Assembly (NCBI GenBank): GCA_021324155.1
Contig: JAJPJQ010000023.1
Coordinates: forward strand, 124,001-188,000
DNA length: 64,000 bases
Reading direction: 5' to 3'
Origin: Pseudomonadota bacterium
Lineage (GTDB): Bacteria > Desulfobacterota > Binatia > UBA9968
Position numbers and translations under genes: made by a program
Notes under the pieces: generated by a model
Database searches by the model: none
Seen by the model: only the letters and a program-made list of their open reading frames with translations
Told to the model about the DNA's origin: nothing
In this document: positions 1-7,799 of the stretch, piece by piece
Layout: each line of letters starts with the position of its first letter
Position numbering within the stretch: position 1 is the first letter of the stretch

Positions 1-51
1 GACATGCCGGTCGGAGGAAAGCCGGTCGATGTTCTAATTTACGAACCGTAA
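1..51 (+). CDS. 3' end of an unidentified gene
   Basis: Frame 1 is open from the first base to a TAA at 49-51 and gives 16 residues ending VDVLIYEP. The tail is too short to identify a family. It stops 20 bases before the VOC gene on the same strand, so it is probably the preceding gene of the same catabolic operon. The rest lies outside the window. Confidence 0.5.
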   Translation, partial: DMPVGGKPVDVLIYEP

Positions 52-71
52 TATCCCGTTTGAGGTGCGCT

Positions 72-1289
72 ATGTCAGCCTCGGACAAGTTTGATGTCGG
101 TGGAGTTCTTCTGGATCGCCCGTTCAAAATCCGAAGGTTAGGTCATTTCGGCTTCAACCTGACGAACATGGACGAGGGCATCCGCTTCTATCGCGACCTG
201 CTCGGCTTCCGCGTCTCCGACGTGATGGATTACTCCCGGCGCGCGAAGAGCCCCGATCAGCTCGCCGGCCTCGGCGACGCGCACGGCTACTTCACGCGCT
301 ACGGCGGCGACCATCACGCGATGGTGCTTTTCCCCAAGCGCGTGCGCGACGCGCTCGGCCGCGCCGAGAAACCCGGCGTCACGATCAATCAGATCACCTG
401 GCAGGTCGGCAGCCTGGCCGAAGTCGGCGGCGCGATCCGTTGGTTCGAGGAAAAAAAGATCAAAATCCAGCGCTCCGGGCGCGACATGCCGGGATCGAAC
501 TGGCACACATACCTGTTCGATCCCGACGGCCATCAGAACGAGCTGTATTACGGCATCGAGCAGATCGGCTGGAACGGCCACAGCAAGCCGAAGCCGATGT
601 ACGACCGGGGGTTCGACGAGGCGCCGGCGCTGCCGCAGATATCGGAGTTCGACGAAGTTCAGCAGGCGCTCAAGAAGGAAATCGATATCACGTCCGGCTA
701 CCGCCACGTCGATAATTTACCCGCGACGTACGACGTCGACGGCGTCCTGCTGCCGCGACCGTTCAAGATCGTGCGCCTCGGGCCCGTCGAGCTTTTCGCC
801 GCGAACATGGACGCCGCGGAAAAGTTTTATCGCGACACGCTCGGCTTCACGCTCACCGAAGAAGTCGAATGGCGCGGCCAGCGCTGTTTATATCTACGCG
901 CCAACACCGAGCACCATTCGCTCGCGCTCTATCCGCTGGCGCTGCGCGAGGCGCTCGGGCTGAGCTCGCACACGACGTCGATGTCGCTCGGCCTCCAGCT
1001 CGCGAACTATCGGCAGCTGCGCGACGCGGTGAATTTTTTCAAAGAGCGCGGCGCGCGCTTCGCGGAGATTCCCCCGGAGCTTTATCCCGGCATCGACTAC
1101 GCCGCGCACGTGCTCGATCCCGACGGACACTGCATCAAGCTCTATTACTACATGGAGCAGGTCGGCTGGGACGGAAAGCCCCGGCCGAAAGAATTGCGGC
1201 GCAAGATCGATCACGACAAATGGCCTGAGACCGTCGAGCCGCTGCCCGACACCTACGAAGGCGAGCCGTTTTTCGGCCCGTGGGGATGA
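72..1289 (+). CDS. Two-domain VOC (extradiol-dioxygenase-like) protein
   Basis: Vicinal-oxygen-chelate superfamily protein, 405 aa, organised like a type I extradiol ring-cleaving dioxygenase. Two homologous halves (about residues 10-170 and 222-365) each open with a copy of GVLLxRPFKIxRLG and close with DPDGHxxxLYY, so the gene arose by internal duplication. In the first half H25 and E157 sit where metal ligands are expected, but the middle ligand position appears to be Q107. In the second half the aligned positions are P238 and K356. Activity as a dioxygenase is therefore uncertain. The ATG at 72 follows GAGGTG; a TTG at 60 is upstream but less likely. A hydrolase and an Ldh-family dehydrogenase follow directly, as in an aromatic or ring-compound degradation operon. 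Confidence 0.8.
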   Translation: MSASDKFDVGGVLLDRPFKIRRLGHFGFNLTNMDEGIRFYRDLLGFRVSDVMDYSRRAKSPDQLAGLGDAHGYFTRYGGDHHAMVLFPKRVRDALGRAEKPGVTINQITWQVGSLAEVGGAIRWFEEKKIKIQRSGRDMPGSNWHTYLFDPDGHQNELYYGIEQIGWNGHSKPKPMYDRGFDEAPALPQISEFDEVQQALKKEIDITSGYRHVDNLPATYDVDGVLLPRPFKIVRLGPVELFAANMDAAEKFYRDTLGFTLTEEVEWRGQRCLYLRANTEHHSLALYPLALREALGLSSHTTSMSLGLQLANYRQLRDAVNFFKERGARFAEIPPELYPGIDYAAHVLDPDGHCIKLYYYMEQVGWDGKPRPKELRRKIDHDKWPETVEPLPDTYEGEPFFGPWG

Positions 1290-1298
1290 GGTGACGCG

Positions 1299-2174
1299 AT
1301 GATATCCAAGATCACGTTTCCGTCCGACGGACTTCAATTGTCCGGCATCGTGCAAACGCCGGAAGGTATGCGGCCGGGCGAACGCCGCCCGGCGTTTTTG
1401 GTGCTGCACGGCTTCGGCGGCAACAAGGACGGCCGCGGCCAAAGCGTCATTGCCGAGCAGCTGAGTCAATGGGGATACGTCACGATGCGCTTCGATTTCC
1501 GCGGCTGCGGCGAGAGCGGCGGCGAACGCGCGCGCATTCTGTGTCTCGATCAGGTGAAGGATACGTCCAGTGCCATCAGCTACATGGCGACACGACCGGA
1601 AGTCGATCCGCGGCGCATCGCGCTCGTCGGCAGCAGCTTCGGCGCCGCGGTCTCGATCTACACCGCCGGCACCGACGAGCGCGCCGCTGCCGTGATTTCT
1701 TCCGGCGGCTGGGGCGACGGCGAGCGCAAGTTCCGCCGGCAGCACCCGGGGGCGGAGGCGTGGCAGCGTTTTACGAATATGCTCGATGAAGGCCGGCGCC
1801 ACCGCGAGCGCACCGGCAAATCGCTCATGGTGCCGCGTTACGACATCGTGCCGATCCCCGAGAAGCTGCGCGGCAACGTGAGTCCCGGTTCGATTCAGGA
1901 ATTCCCCGCCGAGACGGCGCAGAGCATGTACGACTTCCGCGCCGACGAGATGGTAGACAAAATCTCCCCCCGCCCGCTGCTATTGCTCCACAGCGCGAAC
2001 GACTCCGTCACGCCGACCGAGGAATCGATCGAGCTGTTTCGCCGCGCCAAGCAGCCGGCGGAGTTGCATCTTTTCTCCGAGGTCGATCACTTCATGTTCG
2101 GCGAAGAAAACCCGCGCGTCGGCCGCATCGTCGCCGACTGGCTCGCGCGCTACTTTCCACTCGAGCGAAAATAG
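1299..2174 (+). CDS. Alpha/beta hydrolase (dienelactone-hydrolase/S15-like)
   Basis: Cytosolic alpha/beta-hydrolase, 291 aa, no signal peptide. The oxyanion-hole segment HGFGGNKDG lies near residue 37. The nucleophile elbow is GSSFG with Ser113. An Asp in HSANDSVTP and a His in EVDHFMFG complete a plausible triad. The family cleaves esters, C-C bonds or amides, and the substrate cannot be read from sequence. The gene starts 9 bp after the VOC gene and stops 2 bp before the Ldh gene, so the three are almost certainly cotranscribed. By analogy it would process the product of the VOC enzyme, which is inference. Confidence 0.85.
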   Translation: MISKITFPSDGLQLSGIVQTPEGMRPGERRPAFLVLHGFGGNKDGRGQSVIAEQLSQWGYVTMRFDFRGCGESGGERARILCLDQVKDTSSAISYMATRPEVDPRRIALVGSSFGAAVSIYTAGTDERAAAVISSGGWGDGERKFRRQHPGAEAWQRFTNMLDEGRRHRERTGKSLMVPRYDIVPIPEKLRGNVSPGSIQEFPAETAQSMYDFRADEMVDKISPRPLLLLHSANDSVTPTEESIELFRRAKQPAELHLFSEVDHFMFGEENPRVGRIVADWLARYFPLERK

Positions 2175-2176
2175 TC

Positions 2177-3229
2177 ATGCCGCGCATACCATACGACGCG
2201 CTGCGCGACTTCGCCGGGCGGCTCTTCCGCGCGGGCGGCATGCCCCAGCGCGACAGCGGCCTGCTCGCGGAGCTGCTCGCCAAGGCGGACCTCCGCGGCT
2301 ACACCGGCCACGGCACCTGCCGCGTCGGACCGTACCTCGCGTGGATCAAGGACGGCACGACGCAGATCGCCGAGAAGCCGGCCGTCTTGCGTGAGAGCAA
2401 GACGACGGCGGTGATCGACGCCAAGCATTATATCGGCCAGATCGCCGCGTACGACGCGATGAAGGTCGCAATCGATAAGGCAAAGGAGCACGGCGTCGGC
2501 ATCGTCGCGCTGCGCCGCGCCGGGCACGTCGGCCGGCTCGCGGATTACATGGAGCAGGCCGCGGGCGAAGGCATGATCGGCTTCGGCGCGGTGTGCGTCG
2601 GCTCCGGCAGCGTCACGCTCTACGGCGGCATGGAGCGCATCACCGGCACCAACCCGATGTCCTTCGGCATTCCCGCGCGGGGCGGGGCGCACATCGTTCT
2701 CGACTTCGCGACTTCGTCGATGAGCATGGGCGAGATCCAGAAGCGCGAGGGACGCGGCGAGCCGATTCCCGAGGGGGCGATGCTCGACGGCTACGGCAAG
2801 CCGACGAAAAGCGTTAAAACTTTTCGCGGCCCGCCGCGTGGCGTGCTGCTGCCCTTCGGCGGCTACAAAGGCTCCGGCCTCAATGTCGTGACGGAGATCA
2901 TGGCCGGCATTCTCACCGGCAGCGGCTCCGGACGCGCCTGGTGGGACAAGGGCGGCCACGCCGTCAACGGCGTGATTCTTCAGGCGATCGCCGTTGAGGA
3001 GTTTCAGCCGCTCGACGATTTTTTCGCCGGCGTGGATGAGTTCGCGTCGCGCGCGAGGAAGATCAAAATCGCGCCGGGCTTCGAGGAAGTGCTTCTTCCC
3101 GGCGAGCGCGCGCGCAAGATCGAAGCGAAGCAATTAAAACAAGGCGTGGAGATCGACGAGCCGACGTGGAGCGGTTTGCTGGAAACGGCGAGTGAGCTGC
3201 GCGTCGGCGATATTCCCCGGCCTCTTTGA
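2177..3229 (+). CDS. Ldh family malate/L-lactate-type dehydrogenase
   Basis: NAD(P)-dependent 2-hydroxyacid oxidoreductase of the malate/L-sulfolactate/ureidoglycolate dehydrogenase family (not the Rossmann LDH fold), 350 aa, the usual length. Family signatures are present: GHGTCRV (about 44-50), GHVGRLADY with the likely catalytic His (about 117), TNPMSFGIP, LDFATS, PFGGYKGSGL and the C-terminal LPGE. It begins 2 bp after the hydrolase stop. It probably oxidises or reduces a 2-hydroxy/2-oxo acid made by the two upstream genes. The substrate is not predictable within this family. Confidence 0.9.
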   Translation: MPRIPYDALRDFAGRLFRAGGMPQRDSGLLAELLAKADLRGYTGHGTCRVGPYLAWIKDGTTQIAEKPAVLRESKTTAVIDAKHYIGQIAAYDAMKVAIDKAKEHGVGIVALRRAGHVGRLADYMEQAAGEGMIGFGAVCVGSGSVTLYGGMERITGTNPMSFGIPARGGAHIVLDFATSSMSMGEIQKREGRGEPIPEGAMLDGYGKPTKSVKTFRGPPRGVLLPFGGYKGSGLNVVTEIMAGILTGSGSGRAWWDKGGHAVNGVILQAIAVEEFQPLDDFFAGVDEFASRARKIKIAPGFEEVLLPGERARKIEAKQLKQGVEIDEPTWSGLLETASELRVGDIPRPL

Positions 3230-3238
3230 CGCTCGCCA

Positions 3239-3877
3239 CTACTCTTCGTAAACTTCCAGCCTGATCGCCTGTCCCCTGCCCGACTCCGGGCAGGCGCTGA
3301 CCGCGACGAGACAATCCATTTCGGCGCGGAAATCGATGTGCGCCTCTTCCTTCGGCCGGACCGTCGTGTCGAGCATCGCGCCCGTATCGGGATCGATCTT
3401 CATCGTCTGCCAGATGTTGAACGGGCTCGGGATATCCTCGTCGGCGATGCCGCGGCCCTTGAGCGCGTCGATGAGATTCTCCCAGCAGCCGTGGTCGGGA
3501 ATTTCTTCCGCACGCTTAGGATTCAAATCGACGCCTCCGGCGAACTTCCGTTGCGCGAGACCTTTCGCAACCATCTCGAAGCGCTTTCTGCTGCACATCC
3601 CCTTCTGCAGATCGTGCCTACCTTCCTTGAAGGAGTCTTCGACGATCGTGAGCATCGCGTTGTTGTGCTTCGAGAAGAGCTGGTCGCCGGCGCTGATGAA
3701 GAGCTTCACCTGATTCGTCTTCGTCCGCGCCTGGTCGAAGCGCTCGCGCAGATTATGCTCATTGAACGCGACAAAATCGACGATCGTCCGCCCCGCGACG
3801 CGCAGAATCTGTCCCTGCTTCACCACGACCGACTTGCCTGAATTTTTCGGCACCACGACGCTCTGCAAAACTTTCAT
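3239..3877 (-). CDS. DUF1989 (urea carboxylase-associated type) protein
   Basis: DUF1989-family protein, 212 aa. Conserved elements are seen in order: VDFVAFN, FISAGDQLFS, a HDLQKGMCS box, GCWENL, PSPFNIW and FRAEMDCLVAVSACP, with conserved His/Cys residues resembling a metal site. Relatives are found beside urea carboxylase/allophanate hydrolase or aminomethyltransferase genes; none is present here, so the substrate is unknown. GGAGGTGG precedes the ATG on the minus strand. It converges with the Ldh gene (9-bp spacer) and diverges from the DUF423 gene. Confidence 0.85.
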   Translation of the reverse strand: MKVLQSVVVPKNSGKSVVVKQGQILRVAGRTIVDFVAFNEHNLRERFDQARTKTNQVKLFISAGDQLFSKHNNAMLTIVEDSFKEGRHDLQKGMCSRKRFEMVAKGLAQRKFAGGVDLNPKRAEEIPDHGCWENLIDALKGRGIADEDIPSPFNIWQTMKIDPDTGAMLDTTVRPKEEAHIDFRAEMDCLVAVSACPESGRGQAIRLEVYEE

Positions 3878-3989
3878 TCCACCTCCGGTCTTATCACACG
3901 CCTGCCAAGCGGGGAGATTGTTTCATCGCGAAAACAGACTGTCAACTTCGCGTCTTGCCGCAGACTTTTCCTTTGACTATGATCCGCTC

Positions 3990-4355
3990 ATGGACCGTCT
4001 CTTCTTCTCGCTCGGCGCGCTGGCTGCTTTTGTCGGCGTCGCGCTCGGCGCGTTCGCCGCGCACGGGCTCAAAAACAAGCTGCCGCCGGACATGTTCAAT
4101 ATCTTCGAGGTCGGGGTGCGCTATCACATGTACCACGCGCTGGGCCTCCTCGCGGTCGCCGCGGCGGCGGCGCGCTGGACGGGGCCATGGGTCACGGCGG
4201 CGGGCTGGCTCTTTGTCTTCGGCATAATCGTCTTCTCCGGCAGCCTTTATCTCCTCGCAATGGGCGGCCCGCGCTGGCTGGGCGCGATCACCCCGATCGG
4301 CGGCCTCGCGTTCCTCATCGGGTGGCTGCTGCTTGCCTTGGTCGTGTGGCGCTAG
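3990..4355 (+). CDS. DUF423 small membrane protein
   Basis: Integral inner-membrane protein of 121 aa with about four transmembrane helices, typical of the DUF423/YgdD family. Characteristic features are the N-terminal GALAAFVGVALGAFAAHGLK, a VRYHMYHALGL segment and a C-terminal GGLAFLIGWL helix. The open frame extends upstream to 3762, but that part is antisense to DUF1989; the ATG at 3990 gives the normal family length. Function is unknown. Alanine dehydrogenase follows 29 bp later on the same strand. Confidence 0.88.
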   Translation: MDRLFFSLGALAAFVGVALGAFAAHGLKNKLPPDMFNIFEVGVRYHMYHALGLLAVAAAAARWTGPWVTAAGWLFVFGIIVFSGSLYLLAMGGPRWLGAITPIGGLAFLIGWLLLALVVWR

Positions 4356-4384
4356 CGCTTTCCCTGCGCTAGACTAACTTTCTG

Positions 4385-5503
4385 ATGCTCGTCGGCATTC
4401 CCAAGGAAATCAAAGAGGAAGAGAACCGCGTCGCGATCACGCCGACCGGCGTTGCCGCATTCGTCGCCCACGGCCATCAGGTCGTGATCGAAAAAGAAGC
4501 CGGCGCGGGCAGCGGCATCCTCGACCGCTCGTACGAAGGGGCCGGCGCGGCGCTCGCCGATTCCGCCGCCGAGGTCTGGCGCCGCGCCGATCTCGTAATC
4601 AAAGTGAAGGAGCCGCTCGCAGCGGAATTTCCGCATCTCCGCGAAGGGCTGATCCTGTACACGTATCTGCATCTCGCAGCGAACGAGACGGTCACGCGCG
4701 AGCTGCTGGAGAAAAAAGTAACCGCCGTCGCCTACGAGACGATCCAGCTCGACGACGGCTCGCTGCCGCTGCTCACGCCGATGAGCGAAGTGGCCGGGCG
4801 ACTGTCGCTGCAAGTCGGCGCCTGGTGCCTGCAGGCGGAGAACGGCGGCCGCGGGATTCTGCTCGGCGGCGCTTCCGGCGTACGGCCGGGGAAGGTCGTG
4901 ATCCTCGGCGCGGGCATGTCCGGCACGACCGCGTGCCAAGTCGCCGCCGGGATGGGAGCTTACGTCAGCATTCTCGATATCAATCCATCAAAGCTCCGCT
5001 ACGTGCACGATATCCTGGGCGGTCACGTGACGACGCTCATGTCGAACCGCGCCAACGTAGAGGAAGAGGTCGTCGATGCCGACCTGGTGATCGGCTCGGT
5101 GCTGATTCCCGGCGCGAAGACGCCGAAGCTCATCACGCGCCAAATGGTCAAGATGATGAAGCCGGGGGCGGCGTTCGTCGATATCTCGATCGACCAGGGC
5201 GGCTGCGCCGAGACATCGCGTCCGACGACGCATCATCACCCGATATACGTCGAGGAAGAAGTCGTCCACTACTGCGTCACAAATATGCCGGCGATCGTCC
5301 CGCACACGTCCACCTACGCGCTGACCAACGCGACGCTCTCTTACGGCCTCGCGCTCGCCGATAAAGGCGTGCCGCGCGCGTTCCTCGAAGACCGCGGGCT
5401 CGCGAAGGGACTCAACACGTACAAGGGAAAAATCACCCATCCCGCCGTGGCCGCCGCCTTCGGCCACCACGCGGTGCCCGTCGAGGAGCTCGCCAAGCCA
5501 TGA
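4385..5503 (+). CDS. ald: Alanine dehydrogenase
   Basis: NAD-dependent L-alanine dehydrogenase (L-alanine to pyruvate plus ammonia), cytosolic, 372 aa, a normal length. It has the N-terminal MLVGIPKEIKEEENRVA signature, the substrate-binding segment VIKVKEPL, the catalytic His in YLHLA (about residue 96), the dinucleotide fold GAGMSGTTACQVAAGMGA and the active-site region DISIDQGGCAE. There is no obvious Shine-Dalgarno sequence before the ATG. The stop codon overlaps the start of the DHH gene by 4 bp, so the two are translationally coupled. Confidence 0.96.
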   Translation: MLVGIPKEIKEEENRVAITPTGVAAFVAHGHQVVIEKEAGAGSGILDRSYEGAGAALADSAAEVWRRADLVIKVKEPLAAEFPHLREGLILYTYLHLAANETVTRELLEKKVTAVAYETIQLDDGSLPLLTPMSEVAGRLSLQVGAWCLQAENGGRGILLGGASGVRPGKVVILGAGMSGTTACQVAAGMGAYVSILDINPSKLRYVHDILGGHVTTLMSNRANVEEEVVDADLVIGSVLIPGAKTPKLITRQMVKMMKPGAAFVDISIDQGGCAETSRPTTHHHPIYVEEEVVHYCVTNMPAIVPHTSTYALTNATLSYGLALADKGVPRAFLEDRGLAKGLNTYKGKITHPAVAAAFGHHAVPVEELAKP

Positions 5504-6459
5504 GACTCGTCACGCGCGCGGATTTCGACGGCCTCGTGTGCGGCGCGCTCATCACGCTTATGGAGCAGATCGATTCGTATCTCTTCGTCGAGCCCAAGTT
5601 CATGCAGGACGGGCAGGTCGAGATCCGCCGGGGCGACGTGATCGCCAATCTACCGTATCATCCCAACTGCACGCTGTGGTTCGACCACCACGTCACGAAC
5701 GCGTTCGCGTGGTGCGATCACACTGGGCAGTCCGAAGACGTACCACTCGTGCCCGACAAGGGCGGATTTCGCATCGCGCCGAGCGCGGCGCGTGTCGTCT
5801 ACGAATACTATACGGTCGCGATGCGGGAGCGCCTGCGCGGTGACCGCGGGCGCGGCATGGAGATGCTCGATTCCCCGCGGATGAAATATCTGCTCGACGA
5901 AGCCGACAAGATCGACGCGGCGCTGCTCACGCCTGAAGACGTCTTACATCCCGCGGGCTACGTGCTGATCTCGATGACCATCGACGGCAAGTTCGCCGAA
6001 GACGAGCCCTACTGGCTCAAGCTGATCGATTATCTGCGCGACAAAACCGTCGAGGAGACCCTGCGGGAGCCGGAGATCGCGAGCCGTTGCGAGAAGATTC
6101 TCGCCGATCAGGAGCGACTGAAGGGAATTCTTCTCGCGCGCGCCAAGCTCGACGGCAACGTCATCCTACTGGACCTCCGCGGCATCAAAGACATCCCCGA
6201 AGGCAATCGTTTCCTCCTCTACACGCTGTTTCCCACCGCGAATATCTCCGTGAAAGTCGCCGAGGACAGCCAGCGTCCGAACACGACGGCGATCTCGGTC
6301 GGCTACAACATCTTCAACCCGACCTCGAACGTCAACGTGGGCGAGCTGCTGAAAAATTACGGCGGCGGCGGCCACAAGGTCGTCGGTTCGTCGCGCGTGC
6401 CGGACGACAAGGCGGAGCAGGCGCTGCGCGAAATCATGGCGGCGGTCAAGGAAGTATGA
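5500..6459 (+). CDS. DHH/DHHA1 family phosphoesterase
   Basis: DHH-superfamily phosphoesterase, 319 aa. Motif I is TRADFDG (residues 5-11), the DHH signature is WFDHHVTN (about 64-71), a further acidic motif is LLDEADKID, and the C-terminal DHHA1 domain carries NYGGGGHKVVGSSRV. The family includes exopolyphosphatases, oligoribonucleases (NrnA) and cyclic-dinucleotide phosphodiesterases. No GAF/PAS domain or membrane segment is present, so the substrate is open. It overlaps ald by 4 bp. Confidence 0.88.
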   Translation: MRLVTRADFDGLVCGALITLMEQIDSYLFVEPKFMQDGQVEIRRGDVIANLPYHPNCTLWFDHHVTNAFAWCDHTGQSEDVPLVPDKGGFRIAPSAARVVYEYYTVAMRERLRGDRGRGMEMLDSPRMKYLLDEADKIDAALLTPEDVLHPAGYVLISMTIDGKFAEDEPYWLKLIDYLRDKTVEETLREPEIASRCEKILADQERLKGILLARAKLDGNVILLDLRGIKDIPEGNRFLLYTLFPTANISVKVAEDSQRPNTTAISVGYNIFNPTSNVNVGELLKNYGGGGHKVVGSSRVPDDKAEQALREIMAAVKEV

Positions 6460-6532
6460 TGCCGGCCGGTATAGGGCGGGTTTGAAACCCAACCGCACGC
6501 ATCGCCTGACGTCTCACCCCGCCTGAGCATTC

Positions 6533-6865
6533 ATGACTGTAACGACCATCCAAAAAACCCTTCGCCGGGTCAAGAAAATCAACGACGAGATCGCGTACGC
6601 TTCGTTCGCGGAGGGTACCGGCTTCACCTCAGGCATCATCGTCTTTCGTCCGGGGTCCTCCGCAGACGCGAAGCAGATCCGCCACACCGATAAGGACGTC
6701 GTCTGCCAGGTGCTCCGCGGCAGCGGCCGGCTCCGCGTCAACCGCCGCAGAATCGCGCTTAAGAGCGGGATGCTCTGCCACATCCCGAAGGGCACCCCGC
6801 ACGACTTCGCTGCGAGCAAAAGAAATCGACTCGTGCTATTCTACTCGCTTATCGAAACCGGTTGA
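6533..6865 (+). CDS. Small cupin-domain protein
   Basis: Single-domain cupin of 110 aa. The first cupin motif is represented by RHTDKDVVCQVLRGSGRLRVN and the second by GMLCHIPKGTPHDF, giving His residues typical of a metal-binding beta-barrel. Such proteins are sugar isomerases, dioxygenases or ligand sensors; the substrate cannot be told. A 73-bp spacer separates it from the DHH gene, and the TPR lipoprotein gene begins 13 bp downstream. Confidence 0.8.
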   Translation: MTVTTIQKTLRRVKKINDEIAYASFAEGTGFTSGIIVFRPGSSADAKQIRHTDKDVVCQVLRGSGRLRVNRRRIALKSGMLCHIPKGTPHDFAASKRNRLVLFYSLIETG

Positions 6866-6878
6866 GCGCTAGCAAATC

Positions 6879-7799
6879 TTGAAAGTCGCAATTAGCAACT
6901 CCCGACCGACGATTTTTTCGCTCCTGGCATTCTCCCTTCTTCTCGTCGCCTGCTCCTCCAACCTCGCCACCGAGCGGCAATACGTTCCCGCGCAAAACCT
7001 GATGGACGTGGTGAAGGACTTCCAGCGCTTCGCGCGCGAGGATGTCTACCGCTTTCCGATCGCGAAGGACGTTACCGGCGTGAACGTTATGAAAGCCGCG
7101 CTGGTGCGTCTCGACGATTACGAGCGCAAAAACCCGCGGCAGTTCATCGATATCATCCAGTTCAGCCGCGCGACCGCCTACGAGCGGCTCCGCGACTACG
7201 ATAAGGCCCTCGATTACTACCACCGGGTCGCCGACATCGACGGACCGCTCCGGCCGCAGGCTTTGAAGAATATCGAGGCGCTGGAAGCCTTCAAGGCCGT
7301 CCTCGACAAGCCGCTGCCGACCGAAGATCCTTTCGTATACCTAAAGGCGCTCGACGAACGGGTCGAATCGTGGAACGGCCTGGTCAAGAAGTACCAGGGA
7401 TCGCCGCAGGAATACCTCGCCCGGGTCGAGGAAGAGAAGGTCGACCGGGCGAAAGTGGCGTTTGTGGAGGCGAACCGTTTTCGCTTGACGGACGGCAACC
7501 ATATTACTATCCTGGCCTACAGCCAACTGGTCACCAAGCACCGGCAGAGCAAGAACTATTACCGCTATCTCCTCGACTTTGGCGACTTTTATGTTCGACT
7601 GGCCAAAGATTACATCGCCGAGAACGACCCCGAAGGATTGGCCTTCGACATGAAGATCTATGGGCAGCTGGAAAAGCAGGGTCTGAATCTGTATACGGAA
7701 GTCGCCGGCGTGGACGGGATTGTGGAAAAGATCGAGGCACAGGGAAAAATCGAGGCGCTGCGCGGCCTCTCCGATAAGGTCCGGAGACTCAGCCGATGA
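6879..7799 (+). CDS. Lipoprotein with TPR-like repeats
   Basis: Predicted lipoprotein of 306 aa. The N-terminus is a hydrophobic signal ending in the lipobox LVAC with Cys25. The only in-frame start upstream of that signal is TTG at 6879, because the next ATG codons lie beyond the lipobox. The mature protein is helical with a TPR-like stretch (about residues 85-130: FSRATAYERLRDYDKALDYY). Its family is unknown. The stop overlaps the start of the following exported repeat protein by 4 bp, so the two probably work together at the cell envelope. Confidence 0.75.
   Translation: MKVAISNSRPTIFSLLAFSLLLVACSSNLATERQYVPAQNLMDVVKDFQRFAREDVYRFPIAKDVTGVNVMKAALVRLDDYERKNPRQFIDIIQFSRATAYERLRDYDKALDYYHRVADIDGPLRPQALKNIEALEAFKAVLDKPLPTEDPFVYLKALDERVESWNGLVKKYQGSPQEYLARVEEEKVDRAKVAFVEANRFRLTDGNHITILAYSQLVTKHRQSKNYYRYLLDFGDFYVRLAKDYIAENDPEGLAFDMKIYGQLEKQGLNLYTEVAGVDGIVEKIEAQGKIEALRGLSDKVRRLSR

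Noticed and set aside
894-1802. 302-aa minus-strand open frame
   Set aside because: Shadow of VOC and hydrolase genes, whose motifs are convincing on the plus strand.
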